Shown here: positions 20,714 to 31,558 of the stretch, piece after piece
How positions within the stretch are numbered: position 1 is the stretch's first letter
How the letters are laid out: every line of letters begins with the position of its first letter
NCBI GenBank assembly: GCA_003427395.1
Contig: BFEA01000617.1
Span: 801,374-865,373 of the forward strand
Length of the DNA: 64,000 nt
Origin: Chara braunii
Taxonomy: Eukaryota; Streptophyta; Charophyceae; Charales; Characeae
Direction: 5' to 3'
Notes under the pieces: generated by a model
The model's input: the letters and a program-made list of their open reading frames with translations, nothing else
Told to the model about the DNA's origin: nothing
Database searches by the model: none
Position numbers and translations under genes: made by a program

Positions 20714-21690
20714 TTATGATTCCTTGCCGAATCCCCGGCAACAGCTGGACGCGTGGCAGATGGCCGATGTTTGTCGACTCGTGACGGCGAGACCACCACT
20801 AATCCTCAAGTTGACAGGAAGGAAGTTCCAACCCGAAAAGCTCCTCACCTCGGTCGCTTCCAAATACTCACTCCACTTCTTCTCTTCCTCTAACGTGGAC
20901 CTTGCTTCTTCTTTGTCGTTATTCAACTCTGGTCCGAGCTCGTCGTAAGAGGGGATCTTGTTATGTCCAAGGTGCATCTCCCAAAAACCGAGATACTCGA
21001 AGTCAACCACTTGGAGATCGAGGTAACACTACTTCATGGGATTGTGAGCGTGCATAACATTATCTTCCTCTATACACTTCTCCAACACCACCGTTGGGGT
21101 GAGCGTCCTCTCCAAAATCTCAGGTGTTGGTGAGTTCTCTCCTTGCGAGATGATGTCAAGTAGCAAATATTTGAGGATTTTTACAAGGAACACAAAAAAC
21201 TCGTGAACAACTTTTGAACGACCACTGTCCACCACTTCTTCATGTATATTGTCGATAAGCAGGCCCTCCGTTCCCATCTCTCGCGCTTGGATGAGCAGAA
21301 AGCTCAGCTCGTCGTCAACGACAGCGTCTCGCTGTCTCCTTAAGGCTCGTCGCACTCCCAATGGATAATGACAAAGAGAATGCAACAATAAATCGTCATG
21401 CAACTCTCGATCCATTGTCGACTATGGAGCCCCATATGCTGGCGAAAATGAGGGATACGCCGAGGACGGATCTCCAAGGATAGCGATGAATCTACACCAC
21501 TTGCCCATAATACAGGGAGATGAGGAGAGAGCGTTAAGGCGAAAAGGTAATTCATCGATGACGAGGAGGCATAAAAACGCGAAGTATGCGAATCCGCTCC
21601 ATCAGAGGCTCGGTTATATGAGTGCGCAATGAGAAGACATCAACACACTATATTCCCACCGGGTGGTCAACAGGCCGAGCAAATAACCGT
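20714..21690 (-). pseudogene. ORF3-like: post-integrase ORF with acidic segment, unknown function
   Basis: Reading across frames on the minus strand gives VDVFSLRTHITEPLMERIRILRV near 21,650, then VDDELSFLLIQAREMGTEGLL, LLLDIISQGENSPTPEILERTLTP and an acidic stretch (ELGPELNNDKEEARSTLEEE). The corresponding blocks of element E (56,350-55,600) are VGSIRTLRHEPIVSILALV, SEDVELLIIQAWRTEVEGDLL, LPTDIISHCDENSAPHTLSRSLTP and a run of Glu, in the same order. At least three frame changes are needed. Whether this copy belongs to pol B or to a separate truncated element is unclear. Confidence 0.55.
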
Positions 21691-22627
21691 CTCCAATCGC
21701 CATGCGGCGACCCGGGAACGGTTAACCACCAGAGGGTTCGAAGTTGTCTGCCGCGATGGCTCGGACGCCCGTCAATGCAACTAACCTCGGAACCTGTGAA
21801 ATCCTGGTTCAGGGAATCATCTTTTGCTCAAGAGGCGCAATCGAAACTTTATGCCCCTTCATGAAGGACGTAAGTGTTGGCACCGCAAGGGACGTCACCG
21901 TGGTTGGATTCTCACAGGTGAACCATTGCGATAACCCAGCGACTGTAGCGAGAGCACCCCTTCCATCACAAAGAATGCAGCAAGTTTTAATCCGCTGCGA
22001 TGCTAAGTGATCTTCGCCCTGACCACAAGGTCGGACATATCACTCAATCGACTATGACACCTTGCTGGCAACCCATCCCGTCAGAGTTTGGTAGTGCTTA
22101 ACCACCAAGGCCCATTTGGAGAGGAACCCCATCCCGACCACTGAAACACTTCACTTGGTCAAGTACCACCCTCTTCCAAGGATAAATCAATCATCTTGTA
22201 CCAGATGATGCAAGTCAATCCTCCTTACACAATCGTACAAGAAGGTTGCCCCATCAATTGAGCGCTGACTTATGAGAGGAAAAAAACATATTTTCACTTC
22301 ATCCCACAATCATTCACTTCACAATGGCATTCAGACCAATGAAATACACCCAGAGGCAAGAACTGAAATCTCATAAACTGACTCCCAATCCCCAGACATC
22401 TCCCAAAACATGTGGCAAGCCAGATACAATGCAATGAACTGAAATTCAAAAATTTAACTCGCAATCATAACAAAATTGTGGCCAATCAGGGCCCGGCGGA
22501 CATCCGAGTCCACCACTGAGAGCAAAGTTATTGTAGGTTGCTTATATCCGGCTTCATCTTCCGAAATCATAAAACATAATAATCCATAACCATGTAAAGC
22601 TGACTAACAAATGCAGGTGACGACACA
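21691..22627. other. No recognisable gene; junction between ORF3 block and element B
   Basis: Short frames only. The ORF3 N-terminal part may extend to about 21,760 on the minus strand but is too decayed to place. Confidence 0.45.
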
Positions 22628-22800
22628 GACTAGTCACGTCCCAACACATAATCATCATCCATAGTTGGCCGCACACTAGTCACGTCCCACCACATAATGA
22701 TCCCGTGGTTGGCGGCACACTGGCTACGTCCCAGCACATAATAATCCCGCAGTTGGCGGCACACTGGTCATGTCCCAAATGACATTGAGGGCACATTGGC
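22628..22800. repeat. 44-bp tandem repeat, about 3.5 units
   Basis: CACACTRGYCACGTCCC-type units start at about 22,628, 22,672, 22,716 and 22,760. Units differ by transitions. Confidence 0.8.
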
Positions 22801-22829
22801 CACGACCCAGCATGCCCAGGCCAAAGTTA

Positions 22830-23424
22830 GACGGCTCACTGGCCTCGCCTCAACATTCTGTCCGAACTCAAAATCAAATTTGCATCTCTGGTATGAATTT
22901 TCAAAGCCGGAAGCCGAATACAATACCATGGGATTTTGCGTCATTCATCTCTGGCAGCTCATAAACCTTGCCTTCCACTTCTCTGATGATTTTGAATAGT
23001 CTCATCCACCTCGCCTCCAATACCTTGGTCTATTGTATCTCGAGATATATCATGCAGAAGTACAATATCCCCGACCTGAAGTCGTTCCTTCCTCATTTAC
23101 CTCGTGCTGTTCCACTATGTCTGATCGGGTAACTTGTTGTCTAACACCCTCTTCGTAACCTCAATTATGGCCTCATCCACTTCCTTGACTTCCTGAGCCT
23201 CAGTCTCATCAGCTCCTCTATGGAGTATGACTCTCTCTGCGCCTCATGGGTCCATGTCTCAATCAGGTTCTCAATGAGAGAAGTAGCATACCGGTCGTAC
23301 CAAAGCGTAATAAGTGCATAACCAGTAGTATGTTTGACAGTCACATTGTCAGCATAGACAGCCGCTTTCAATAAAGATGGTCAGTTCCTGAAGTCACCAT
23401 GACACCACTTTGATATAACATCCT
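22830..23424 (-). pseudogene. Element B: integrase C-terminal region
   Basis: Minus-strand frame 23,371-23,165 reads AAVYADNVTVKHTTGYALITL and DRYATSLIENLIETW, the conserved block after the catalytic core of a Ty3/gypsy integrase lineage (WADRxTxRxxTGYxPxxLxYG). The sequence beyond is broken by stops. Confidence 0.65.
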
Positions 23425-23910
23425 TCAATGTCCTATGACCTCTCTCAACCGGTGCGTTAGTCGAGGATGATATGGTGTCACAAATTTGATCATAAACCCA
23501 AATTTGAACATAAGTTTTCTGACCATCTCGTTTTTGAATCCGGATCCCTGATCAGCCATGAACTCACGTGTAAAGGGGTACCTCAGGTAGATTTCCCCTC
23601 GATCCAATCTGTCACTATTCTCTCTCATATTTAGTACATATTTCATTTTATCCTTACCTGGTGGCATAGTAATTAGATCAAGGTGAACAGTACTACCAGG
23701 CTCAACAAGAAAAGTGAGGTATAAGGGTTCAATCAATCTCAGAGATGACATTTTTCTGACAGGCTTCGCATGACTTACAATATTTCATAACTATATCTCT
23801 TATACCATCCCAGTGATATAGTCATAATACTTTATAATACGTAGCATAAGCACCCTTATGTCCCCCTGCTAGACCCTCATACATCACAATGATCACCTTT
23901 AGTTGCCTTT
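23425..23910 (-). pseudogene. Element B: integrase zinc-binding and catalytic core
   Basis: An N-terminal His-Cys region (GGHKGAYATYYKVL, then YCKSCEACQK) lies at about 23,880-23,770. The core frame (23,751-23,425) has VHLDLITMPPG with the first Asp, MADQGSGFKNE with the second Asp, and PYHPRLTHRLREVIGH near the expected catalytic Glu. Integrase inserts the cDNA into the host genome. A TAG interrupts the zinc region. Confidence 0.75.
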
Positions 23911-23928
23911 CCCTACCACACACCACTC

Positions 23929-24279
23929 TCAATGGTGGTAGTCCTTAGCATCAACAAAAAGGTGACCCTTACGTAGCTTAAAGGTCATTTTTCTCTTCTT
24001 ATGGTAGCACTCATCCAACTCGTTAATGATCATTGCCACTCCAATCCTCTTATATTCTCCGTCATATTCTTCATTTTCGAACTTTCCTTCAGCGTCCTCA
24101 CTTCGCTCCTGGTCATCTAACCCATCTCCTATCTCATTCAATCGATGCTTAGCCATCTTTAAACTCTCTGTCAGTTCATTAGCTGCAACAACGGCTTGTT
24201 CTACCATCCCATACCACCCTTCCTCCTCATCCTCTCGAGTTAGGATGTAGTAGAGGTAGGGATCTTTCTTTTTTCCCAT
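23929..24279 (-). pseudogene. Element B: RNase H-integrase linker
   Basis: A 116-residue frame, rich in Glu/Lys with a helical middle (AVVAANELTESLKMAKHRL) and ending LRKGHLFVDAKDYHH. Position between RNase H and integrase fits the linker; no PHD-type finger is present here, unlike elements D and E. Confidence 0.5.
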
Positions 24280-24413
24280 GAGTCTTCTCTATTGGTTGCC
24301 ATAGCTGAGGCCGTATAACAACTGGGGGCAGGAGGTAACTCTCCATAGTCGTCTTCCATAAAGAACTCGTCGACGAAGGACGCCTCCTTAAGGGGTTCCT
24401 CATTTATTCACTT

Positions 24414-24900
24414 TCATTCCACGTGGCTCAACCTATCGACCCGATTCTTGTCAGTAAGCACTTTTTCTAATACGAAATCATATGTCCATATATGAGTTAT
24501 CCACCTACTGACCGTAGCATCAACCTGTTGATGCCTATTGACAGCTTCAATCACCACCGTGGAATCCGTTCTTATGATGAAACTCTGTCCCATAACATAG
24601 TGTCTGAACACTCTAAGACAGTGCACAATTGTCAAAAGTTCCTTCCTAAACTAAATATAGTCTCTCTCAACCAACTTAAGGGTGTGACTTTCGAACCTAA
24701 GTGACCTCTCTTTACCATTCTCATCTCGTTGCACAAACACTCTCCCTAAGGTTATTGGGCCGCCATTGGCCTTGATGATGAAAGGTCTCTCTCGTTCATC
24801 ATCGAAGTGAGGCACCCCTAAAACGACTTTGTTGTCTCTTAGCTTGGCTTGAAGTGCTCATGTCCTCGTCCCTCTTTGATCAGACCACTTTAGCCTAGCT
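24414..24900 (-). pseudogene. Element B: RNase H domain
   Basis: Minus-strand frames give RPFIIKANGGPITLGRVFVQ (the D-A-S-x-x-G-x-G block with Asp replaced), LLTIVHCLRVFRHYVMGQSF, then RTDSTVVIEAVNRH and ADRLSHVE-type end (DKNRVDRLSHVE). It would degrade RNA in the RNA-DNA hybrid. There is a TAG at about 24,655 and a frameshift at the RT junction. Confidence 0.7.
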
Positions 24901-24913
24901 CCTTGTCGCACCA

Positions 24914-25440
24914 GATTCAGCTATCCTGGCAAAACTCGTAATGAAGATCCGCCAGAAGCCACGGACTCGTAGGAAACTCCTTACTTCCCCGACCGTCTTT
25001 AGAAGCATAGGCTAGTTCATGATTTTATCCACCTTCTTCGGATTAATGTTCCTTTCTTCTATGAAGCACCTAGAACCCAAGATTGTTACCTCCCTTTGGA
25101 ACAATAGCGACTTCGGCCCACTGGCAGTCATGTTGTACTTGGCCAACCTTTCCAGCACTTTTGCCATCCCCTGCGCACCTTCTCAAACAAATCGCCTGAC
25201 TCGACCATCCACTAAAGTCTCATCCTTTTCTTTCGGTCCTTTCGACGGATTGTCATTGATGTACGGGAACGTAATCTGTGGACATATGTCCTCCATGACC
25301 TTCAGCATGTCTCGCTGGACAACGGCGACTTCATTCATTCACCCTTGAGGTACCACATACATTTGTATGAGGCCTCGTGATGTATGCATGACGATCATCG
25401 GTCGACTAATAGGATGTATAGGGAACTCGTCATAACGAAA
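24914..25440 (-). pseudogene. Element B: RT segment, duplicate copy 1 (YIND)
   Basis: First copy, in plus coordinates, of a 527-bp tandem duplication covering RT palm, thumb and start of the connection. The catalytic box at 25,263-25,252 reads YIND, with the first catalytic Asp changed to Asn. Confidence 0.8.
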
Positions 25441-25967
25441 GGTTCAGCTATCCTAACAAAACCCGGAATGAAGATCCGCCAGAAGCCACAGACCCCTAAG
25501 AAGCTCCTTACTTCCTCCACCGTCTTTAGAAACATACACCAGTTCAAAATTTTATCCACCTTTTTCGAATTAGGGCTCCTTCCTTCTAGGAAACACCTAA
25601 AACCAAACATTATTATCTCTCTTTGGAACAATAGCGACTTCGACCCACTGACGGTCAGGTTGTACCTAACCAACCTTTCCGGCACTTTTGCCACTTTCTA
25701 CGCATGTTCCCACACAAATCGCCTAACTCGACCATCCACTAAAGTTTCATCCTTTTCTTTCGGTCCTTTAAACGGATTGTCATCAATGTACGAGAACGTC
25801 ACCTGTGGACATATGTACTCCATGATGTTCAACATGTCTCACTGGACAACCGCGACTTCAATCGTTCACCCTTGAGGCACTACATACATTTGTATGAGGC
25901 CTCGGGGTGCATGCATGACGCTCATCGGTCGACTAGTAGGATCTATAGGGAACTGGTCATAGCCAGA
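25441..25967 (-). pseudogene. Element B: RT segment, duplicate copy 2 (YIDD)
   Basis: Second copy of the duplication, continuous with the RT N-terminal region to the right. The YIDDNPF box is intact at 25,790-25,779. The long frame 25,694-25,395 reads ERLVRYNLTVSGSKSLLF and VRSFLGVCGFWRIFIPGF, the thumb and connection blocks of Ty3/gypsy RT. Because 527 is not a multiple of three the duplication itself breaks the frame. Confidence 0.8.
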
Positions 25968-26339
25968 GAATAAGTCTATGAAGGAGTAGATGCTTATTCC
26001 AACAAAAAACTCAGCCAACGGATCCGCGTTGGGTAAGCTACCCGCATCGCGAACTCTTACTGAGTTTTTTTGCAAGTTTTATATCCAGCGTAGGCCTTCG
26101 CCTGACTTTCAAAAATAAAACCAATGATTGACATAAGCATCATCTGCTGGTTTTACGACCTTGGAGGCTATTTTCTGGTTCAAGTACTTCATCACCTCCT
26201 CTTCTTCTTTCTGCGCATACTTAGTGGGTCTCTCGTTCCAAGGCGTGTGAGGAACAGTCCAGTTCTTGACCATCTTGATCATGTCAACATCTAGTCGTCC
26301 CCTCTCCTCATCATTAAAGGTAAAGGCACCACTGTACTT
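25968..26339 (-). pseudogene. Element B: RT fingers region
   Basis: Minus-strand frames read DDEERGRLDVDMIKMVKNW, an EEEVMKYLNQKIASKVV block, then VRDAGSLPNADPLAEFFVG and YSFIDLFSGYDQFPIDP. These are RT motifs 1-3 of the same gypsy lineage. There is a frame break near 26,080. Confidence 0.75.
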
Positions 26340-26934
26340 TTAACACAATTCACAGATGAAATCCTTCTTAACAGGCAAAAGAAAATCATCAGTTTCTACC
26401 TTCATTATCTTGAACCTTTCTAAAGTAATTCTTCCTCCTTTTAATACATCCTCTCTTAATCCTTTGATTATTTTTTTTTTCTTCTCTAATGCCTCATTAT
26501 AATCCTTCTGTATCACGACTGCCACCGAATTCTTCTTAATGTCCTTACGGTTATACTTCCTCTTAGATTCGGTGACTATCTTCTTAAAAAAGACTTTAGT
26601 TGCAGAGAAGGTGAGTTGCATCGTTCCTGCCTTTGTTGCCCTCACAACATCCTTGAACCCTTCCATCTCTCTCTTATCGCTTAACTCCTTGGCTTTATCC
26701 ACGAGCTTGAGCAACTTTCCGATACCATGTACTTTAACCGTTGTCTGCCCGTACTTCCTCTATCAGCTTGTCAGATTCTCTATGCTAAAGAGAGTTAACA
26801 TGTCGCTGATGACGAGGATGATGCATATCACTTATCACGAAAGCATGTTCTTAACCAGTGATAGGGTCCTCGAGAGAGAGTCAGGCTGCCCCATCATGGT
26901 CAAAGAACGGATACACCTTCATCCTATGTAGGAA
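26340..26934 (-). pseudogene. Element B: protease-RT linker region
   Basis: A 124-residue Lys-rich frame (26,714-26,340) immediately before the RT. It has no motif I recognise but has the position and charge of the protease-RT spacer. Gag and protease of element B are not visible; a dispersed repeat starts at 26,990. Confidence 0.5.
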
Positions 26935-26989
26935 AGGGGATCTGAGGCTGCAGTCATGATCAGGGTTACCATCCCATACGTACTCAGGC

Positions 26990-27580
26990 CCTTGAGCGGA
27001 CCTCTGTACGTTCAGGCGTTCGGGGTCCCGTTTGGGGTCTGAACCAGAAGAGCTTCGACCCTCACCAAAAATTATTTCGACACCTAAAAATATGTTTTTT
27101 TTCTTGAATTTTTTTTTGTGCGTTCTCTATGATGTTAGGTATATGCCTATAAATTTCGAAATAATTTTTCCCAGCAAAAAAACAATGAAAAATCTTCAAA
27201 GATGGAGGTGTCAAAACGTGTTTACCCATTCACAATGTTTTTTTTCATTTTTTACGTTTTGTTTTTACTTTGGGGTCTATATGATTTTATTAGTTTTTAA
27301 AAAAAAATTCATGAGTTTCTTATTATCTTAAGTACACATATATAAATTTTCATCGCATTTGGCAATGCCAAAAAAAAAAGAAAAATCGCCAAAGATGGTG
27401 GTGTCGAAAACGGGCTTGTGCACTCACTAATTTTAATTCTCTAATTTCTCTTTTTTTTCTTATTTTTTTTATTAGTATTTATTTTTTATATTTTATTTTT
27501 ATTTCAAATTTGTTAAGGAATTTGGATGTAATGCTTTGACAAATGTTGTTTATTTTATCTTTCTGCATAAGATATGTTTT
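26990..27580. repeat. Dispersed AT-rich repeat, copy 1 (partner 43,428-44,000)
   Basis: Starts with GACCTCTGTACGTTCAGGCG and GTTCGGGGTCCCGT and runs to GGAATTTGGATGTAATGC. The same landmarks, in the same order and orientation, are at 43,428-44,000: AAAAATTATTTC, CAAAGATGG, GGTGTCAAAACGTG, GTGCACTCACTAA. It ends with the conserved core described at 6,729 in the opposite orientation. Confidence 0.8.
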
Positions 27581-29029
27581 CCCCGTCGCGTCCAGATGCA
27601 TCGAGAAAATATAAAAATTTGCATGTCAATATCATCGATTGAAGTGCAGTAACACACAGGCCTTGAGCCGACATGCTAAGACTCAAGGGGAGCACAATCA
27701 CATCAAAAACAGACTGGCACGAACTCGATAGACTCGGAGAACTCGAGTTGTTGATCCTACTAATCCTAATGGACTTAAAAAGGACTCTACAAATCACAGC
27801 GGACACGAGAAACTTTGCAGAGGATCTCAGAGGGCTCAGATAGCCCAACAGCGGTGATCCTGCATATCGAGAAAGTTGCACTTACACTGCAGATTTAGAT
27901 AAACAGGGAAATAACAACGATTTTGCGAACTCAGGGAACTGCAACAACTTTGCGGTTTGGTAACAAAACATAACTATGTCTGTAAGACAACAAATATAGA
28001 CCAGGACACACAGAGCGGAAGAGACGGATCAGACGGCGCGAACCAACAAATAAAGATCCGAAAAAACAGACTCAGGAAGGACTCAGCGAACTCAAGTACA
28101 GATTCAAGGAAGCTCATATCGATCAATAAGATTCAAGCACAAACCAACAAGTGCCAGCAGGGACACGAACTGGGATAACTTCTCACCAGCTTAAGCACCG
28201 CCTACAGGGACGAAGCAAACATAGCAGACTAAGAAAAAAAATCATAGAAGTTGTCTAATCGTGATCATAGAATCGGGAGAGACTTATGGAATCTACAAAG
28301 CGGGCTTAGTCTCAAGGACATGGGGGCATAATCAGACCGGCTACGAAATAAGGACAAAAAAACTCGGGTTTTCATAAACAGAAGAATCGATAGAAACTTA
28401 GCTGCCCAAACAGAAAAGTGTGGTTTTTTTTTCCGCACACGTTTCAGAGGCACAGACCTATCAACGGCGATAACCTTACATTATAGGTTAAAAATTTTGA
28501 TCGAGGATAATGAAACTAAAGGGACCTCAGATCACCGGGACCGACCGTTCACTTTTTTTTTCAATGGTCAGGGTCTGAACATAACGGCAAGAAACTCGTT
28601 AGTGTCACCCATTTCATAAACGCAGTAATCTGACTTTCGGATTAACCAAAGTTGGTCACAGTTTGAAACTACAAAAGGTAGTGCCAATTTGGTTAGGAAC
28701 ACTCCGCAGACTGTAAAAGTTGACCCGGGGTCAACTCGAAGCTCACATTCGAGCCGAGGTCGGACACCTACCAGCATTCAGGCACTAGGACTTTCGGGCA
28801 CTGTCTGATGGAGCTGAAGAACTGTTTACCGATATCACAGGAGGAGGAAAAGGACTGACAGGAGAACTGCGAAGAGGGCGGTCGGGACTCGAACAGAAAC
28901 TAGTCGTTGAACAGTCGGATTCTATATGTGACAAGACGAACTCGGACAAGATGAATTTGATAATTAGAGATTGGCTATTTATGTGACCACATCCATCTTT
29001 TCACTCACTCTGTTTTTTTTTTGCTTGGT
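27581..29029. other. No recognisable gene
   Basis: Plus-strand sequence rich in CAGA, CGGAC and ACTCG words, with only short frames. It ends with a T-run followed by GCAG just before the LTR of element C. No domain could be recognised. Confidence 0.5.
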
Positions 29030-30175
29030 TGTGCAGCTACGAGAAACAAGCCCTCAAGAGGTCCTATCAGACATCACATGACCTGGGCTAAGGCCCCCAA
29101 CAAGCCGAGTGCCCGCCCTAAGTGAAGGCGGGCCTGCATATTCGTCAGAGGTAAAATTCGACATTTCCATATGTGGGTATTCAAGCTCTCACAACACGCC
29201 AGTTGGTTGGGTAGACGAGTGAGCCTCACAAAGCTGCGTCATAAAGTTGGCCCAGGCCTTGCGAGTTGCATCGGGGCACATACACACAAAGCAGGGCCGA
29301 TACATTGGGAAGCAGGCTATCGGCCTTTGCAAAAGCAGTACCGCCGACGCACCTGCCTAGGAGCCCTGCACAGTTACAGCAAACAGCACAAGTCTGAAGA
29401 CTCAGGTCGTGCCCAACTGAAGAGAGCCCATGCCCTAAACTGTAGTCTCGGGCCTGGGCGCAGGGTCTGAGGCCCAATTGGAAGCTACTGAAAGCTCCAA
29501 GCCAGGCCACACGCGACATCCACGAGGTTGCCACTTCTATAAAAGAAGTGAGGCAGACGAGGCCAGGCATTCAGGCCAGTGTAGGCAATGCGGAAGTGCT
29601 CCTGCACTCCTGCTTGATGTTGCGCTGCTGCCAGGGGCGCTGACGGGCCGCGTAGTGGTGAAGTGGGGCGCTGGCGGCCATAGCCGAGCTGTTGGGCGCC
29701 AAAGGGTACAGCGGGTGATCTGGTGGCCTTCGGGGAAGGAGGCGCAGTGTGAGGTAATCAAGGTCTGATTGAGGGTGACATGATACGTACCTGATGCATG
29801 AAGAGAGGTGGGCTATGGAGTTGACAGTCATGTACATTGGTCTTCGAGAGTCGAAGCGAACCTGTTGCGTGAACCAGTTGTAGGTAGGATAGTGGGGCAG
29901 AGTAGGTTGGGCGCTGGCGCCAAACAGAGAGGAGCGACTTTGGATACTGTGTTGGTGTGGCCTACGGGTTTCACAACATTGTGTTGGTGTATCCAAACAG
30001 AGAGGAGCGACTTTGGATACTGTAATGAACATTGGCTCATTACTTCATTGTATTGCTCTATATGGATGGTCTCTCGGTGCATTTTGTACTCTCTGCTTGG
30101 ATACAACTACCTGGACATCTGTGTGATTTCACAACATTGGTTTTCTGTATATCGTTCATTCTCATATTCCTTGCA
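29030..30175 (+). repeat. Element C: 5' LTR
   Basis: Starts TGTGCAG and ends TTGCA, and aligns along its length with 36,357-37,327. A TATAAAAG box lies at 29,538-29,545 within a CACTTCT/AGAAGTG foldback. Relative to the 3' LTR it carries about 125 extra bases near 29,385-29,515 and an extra 73-bp duplication (29,921-30,024, unit with GAGAGGAGCGACTTTGGATA). No clear 5-bp target duplication was found beside the two LTRs. Confidence 0.85.
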
Positions 30176-30178
30176 ATT

Positions 30179-30190
30179 TGGTATCGGAGC
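30179..30190 (+). other. Element C: primer binding site (tRNA-Met type)
   Basis: TGGTATCGGAGC three bases after the LTR end; complementary to the 3' end of initiator tRNA-Met with one change. Confidence 0.85.
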
Positions 30191-31558
30191 TGGTTGGTGA
30201 CCGCCGCTTACCTGGCACTAGTGACATTGTTATTTGGCGCACTGACGATGCTTCATGTGCAGTAAGGATACTTTGGCCCTGGTTAGTGATAGTGTGGCCC
30301 ATGTACAGGGGCTGGCCGCTAGAAGGCTGTGGTGACAGTGTGGGAGTTGTGGCGACAACGATTGTATGCATGATGATGAGAGTATGCTGACGTGGAATTT
30401 TGGCTGAGGTGGCACTGCATTGCGTTGTGGGTGGTACCGAGGCTATTGACCAGTCATCAGAATGCACGTTGGCCGAATTGGTGAGAAATCTGTGGTTGGG
30501 GGCAGCTATCTCTAGGTACGTTGTTCCCATTCCTTATCTAGCCTCTCAATCTCTTCTTACCGTGAGGAAGTGAGTCCAACTTGAGTGTCCTCTCTTTGGT
30601 GAGGACTCGTGTGCGCTCTACCTTGAGATACGACATTCTTCCTAATGGTGCATCTGGCAGGAGAGGGCGGTGCCTCTGAAGGGCCCTGGCCGAAGCACAG
30701 GTCACGATCATCATGCCAACCCATGGGTAGTAGTATACGCAGGCCATGATGCTTTGTCCATTGAGGCTCTTTGCTGCGCTGCTAGAAGGGGTGTGTGGAC
30801 TGACCAATCCTACGTAGACGCTCCGAGACCGTCTATAAACATTTCTGGTTGGGGTCTGAGTTGTCCATTGACTGTGATCATCGTCCTGATTGCGATGTTA
30901 AAGAATTCCTGAGGACTCTCGGGGACTGTCCTTAAATTGCCTCTTGATCAGCCAGATCAGTCAAACGTAAGGCTTGTTGCACGTGAGGGTAAAAAAAGGG
31001 CAGGCTGGTCATAAGCATACTTCTTGAGCACAAGGGTGGGCGGTGGTTGCACACCTTAGACACTACGTCTCGTTGCACGCGAGGGTAAACAAAGGGCAGG
31101 CTCGTCATAAGCATACTTCTTGGGCACAGGGGCGGGCCGTGGTTGCACACCTTAGACACCGCAGATGAACATCACAAGTACGTTTGATACAGGGGAAGAG
31201 GATTCCAATTGTGAACTCAACTGAACATCACTACTTTACCCATTGTGCATACATCTGCTCACAGTAGTCTATTTTTATTTTTGATTAGTTGGTTGAGAGA
31301 CTGATGACACCTAACAGACAGCCTAGAGTAAGACTGTAATCTACCATAGTCAGTTCTCCTCAAAGCTTCTCAACAGAACTAATCATAATAGAAGTAGACT
31401 ATGTGTTCATTCTATGTAGGTGTTGTTGATGCCGCTTGATAAGTAGTCTAGGTGACTTGCCGAACATTAATTTATTTTATTAATTTTTAGAACCGACCAA
31501 ACGCATGTTGCGGTAGGTCCCAAAGAGAATATTAGTGCGGACAGCGTCTGCCTAGCCC
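30191..31558 (+). other. Element C: leader region with 96-bp tandem duplication
   Basis: Non-coding leader between PBS and gag, with many stops in all frames. It includes the duplication at 30,976-31,161. A leader of this length is common in plant gypsy elements. Confidence 0.6.
30976..31161. repeat. 96-bp tandem duplication
   Basis: GTTGCACG starts at 30,976 and 31,072; the units share GGGCAGGCT-GTCATAAGCATACTTCTT and GTGGTTGCACACCTTAGACAC with about ten differences. Confidence 0.9.

Noticed and set aside
22040-22140. 5S rRNA-like sequence
   Set aside because: A few words (CCCGTCAGAGTTTGG, GTGCTTAACCACC) recall 5S rRNA but the internal control region and secondary structure are absent.
22628-22800. 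CRISPR-like array
   Set aside because: The 44-bp units are contiguous and have no unique spacers; no cas-like genes; eukaryotic context.
23150-23230. Second hammerhead candidate (CTGATGAGAC on the minus strand near 23,207)
   Set aside because: No GAAA after the stem and no cleavage triplet; it is coding sequence of the element B integrase tail.
29010-29042. 3' splice site (T-run followed by GCAG) before element C
   Set aside because: No exon-like coding sequence follows; it coincides with the LTR boundary and is probably chance.
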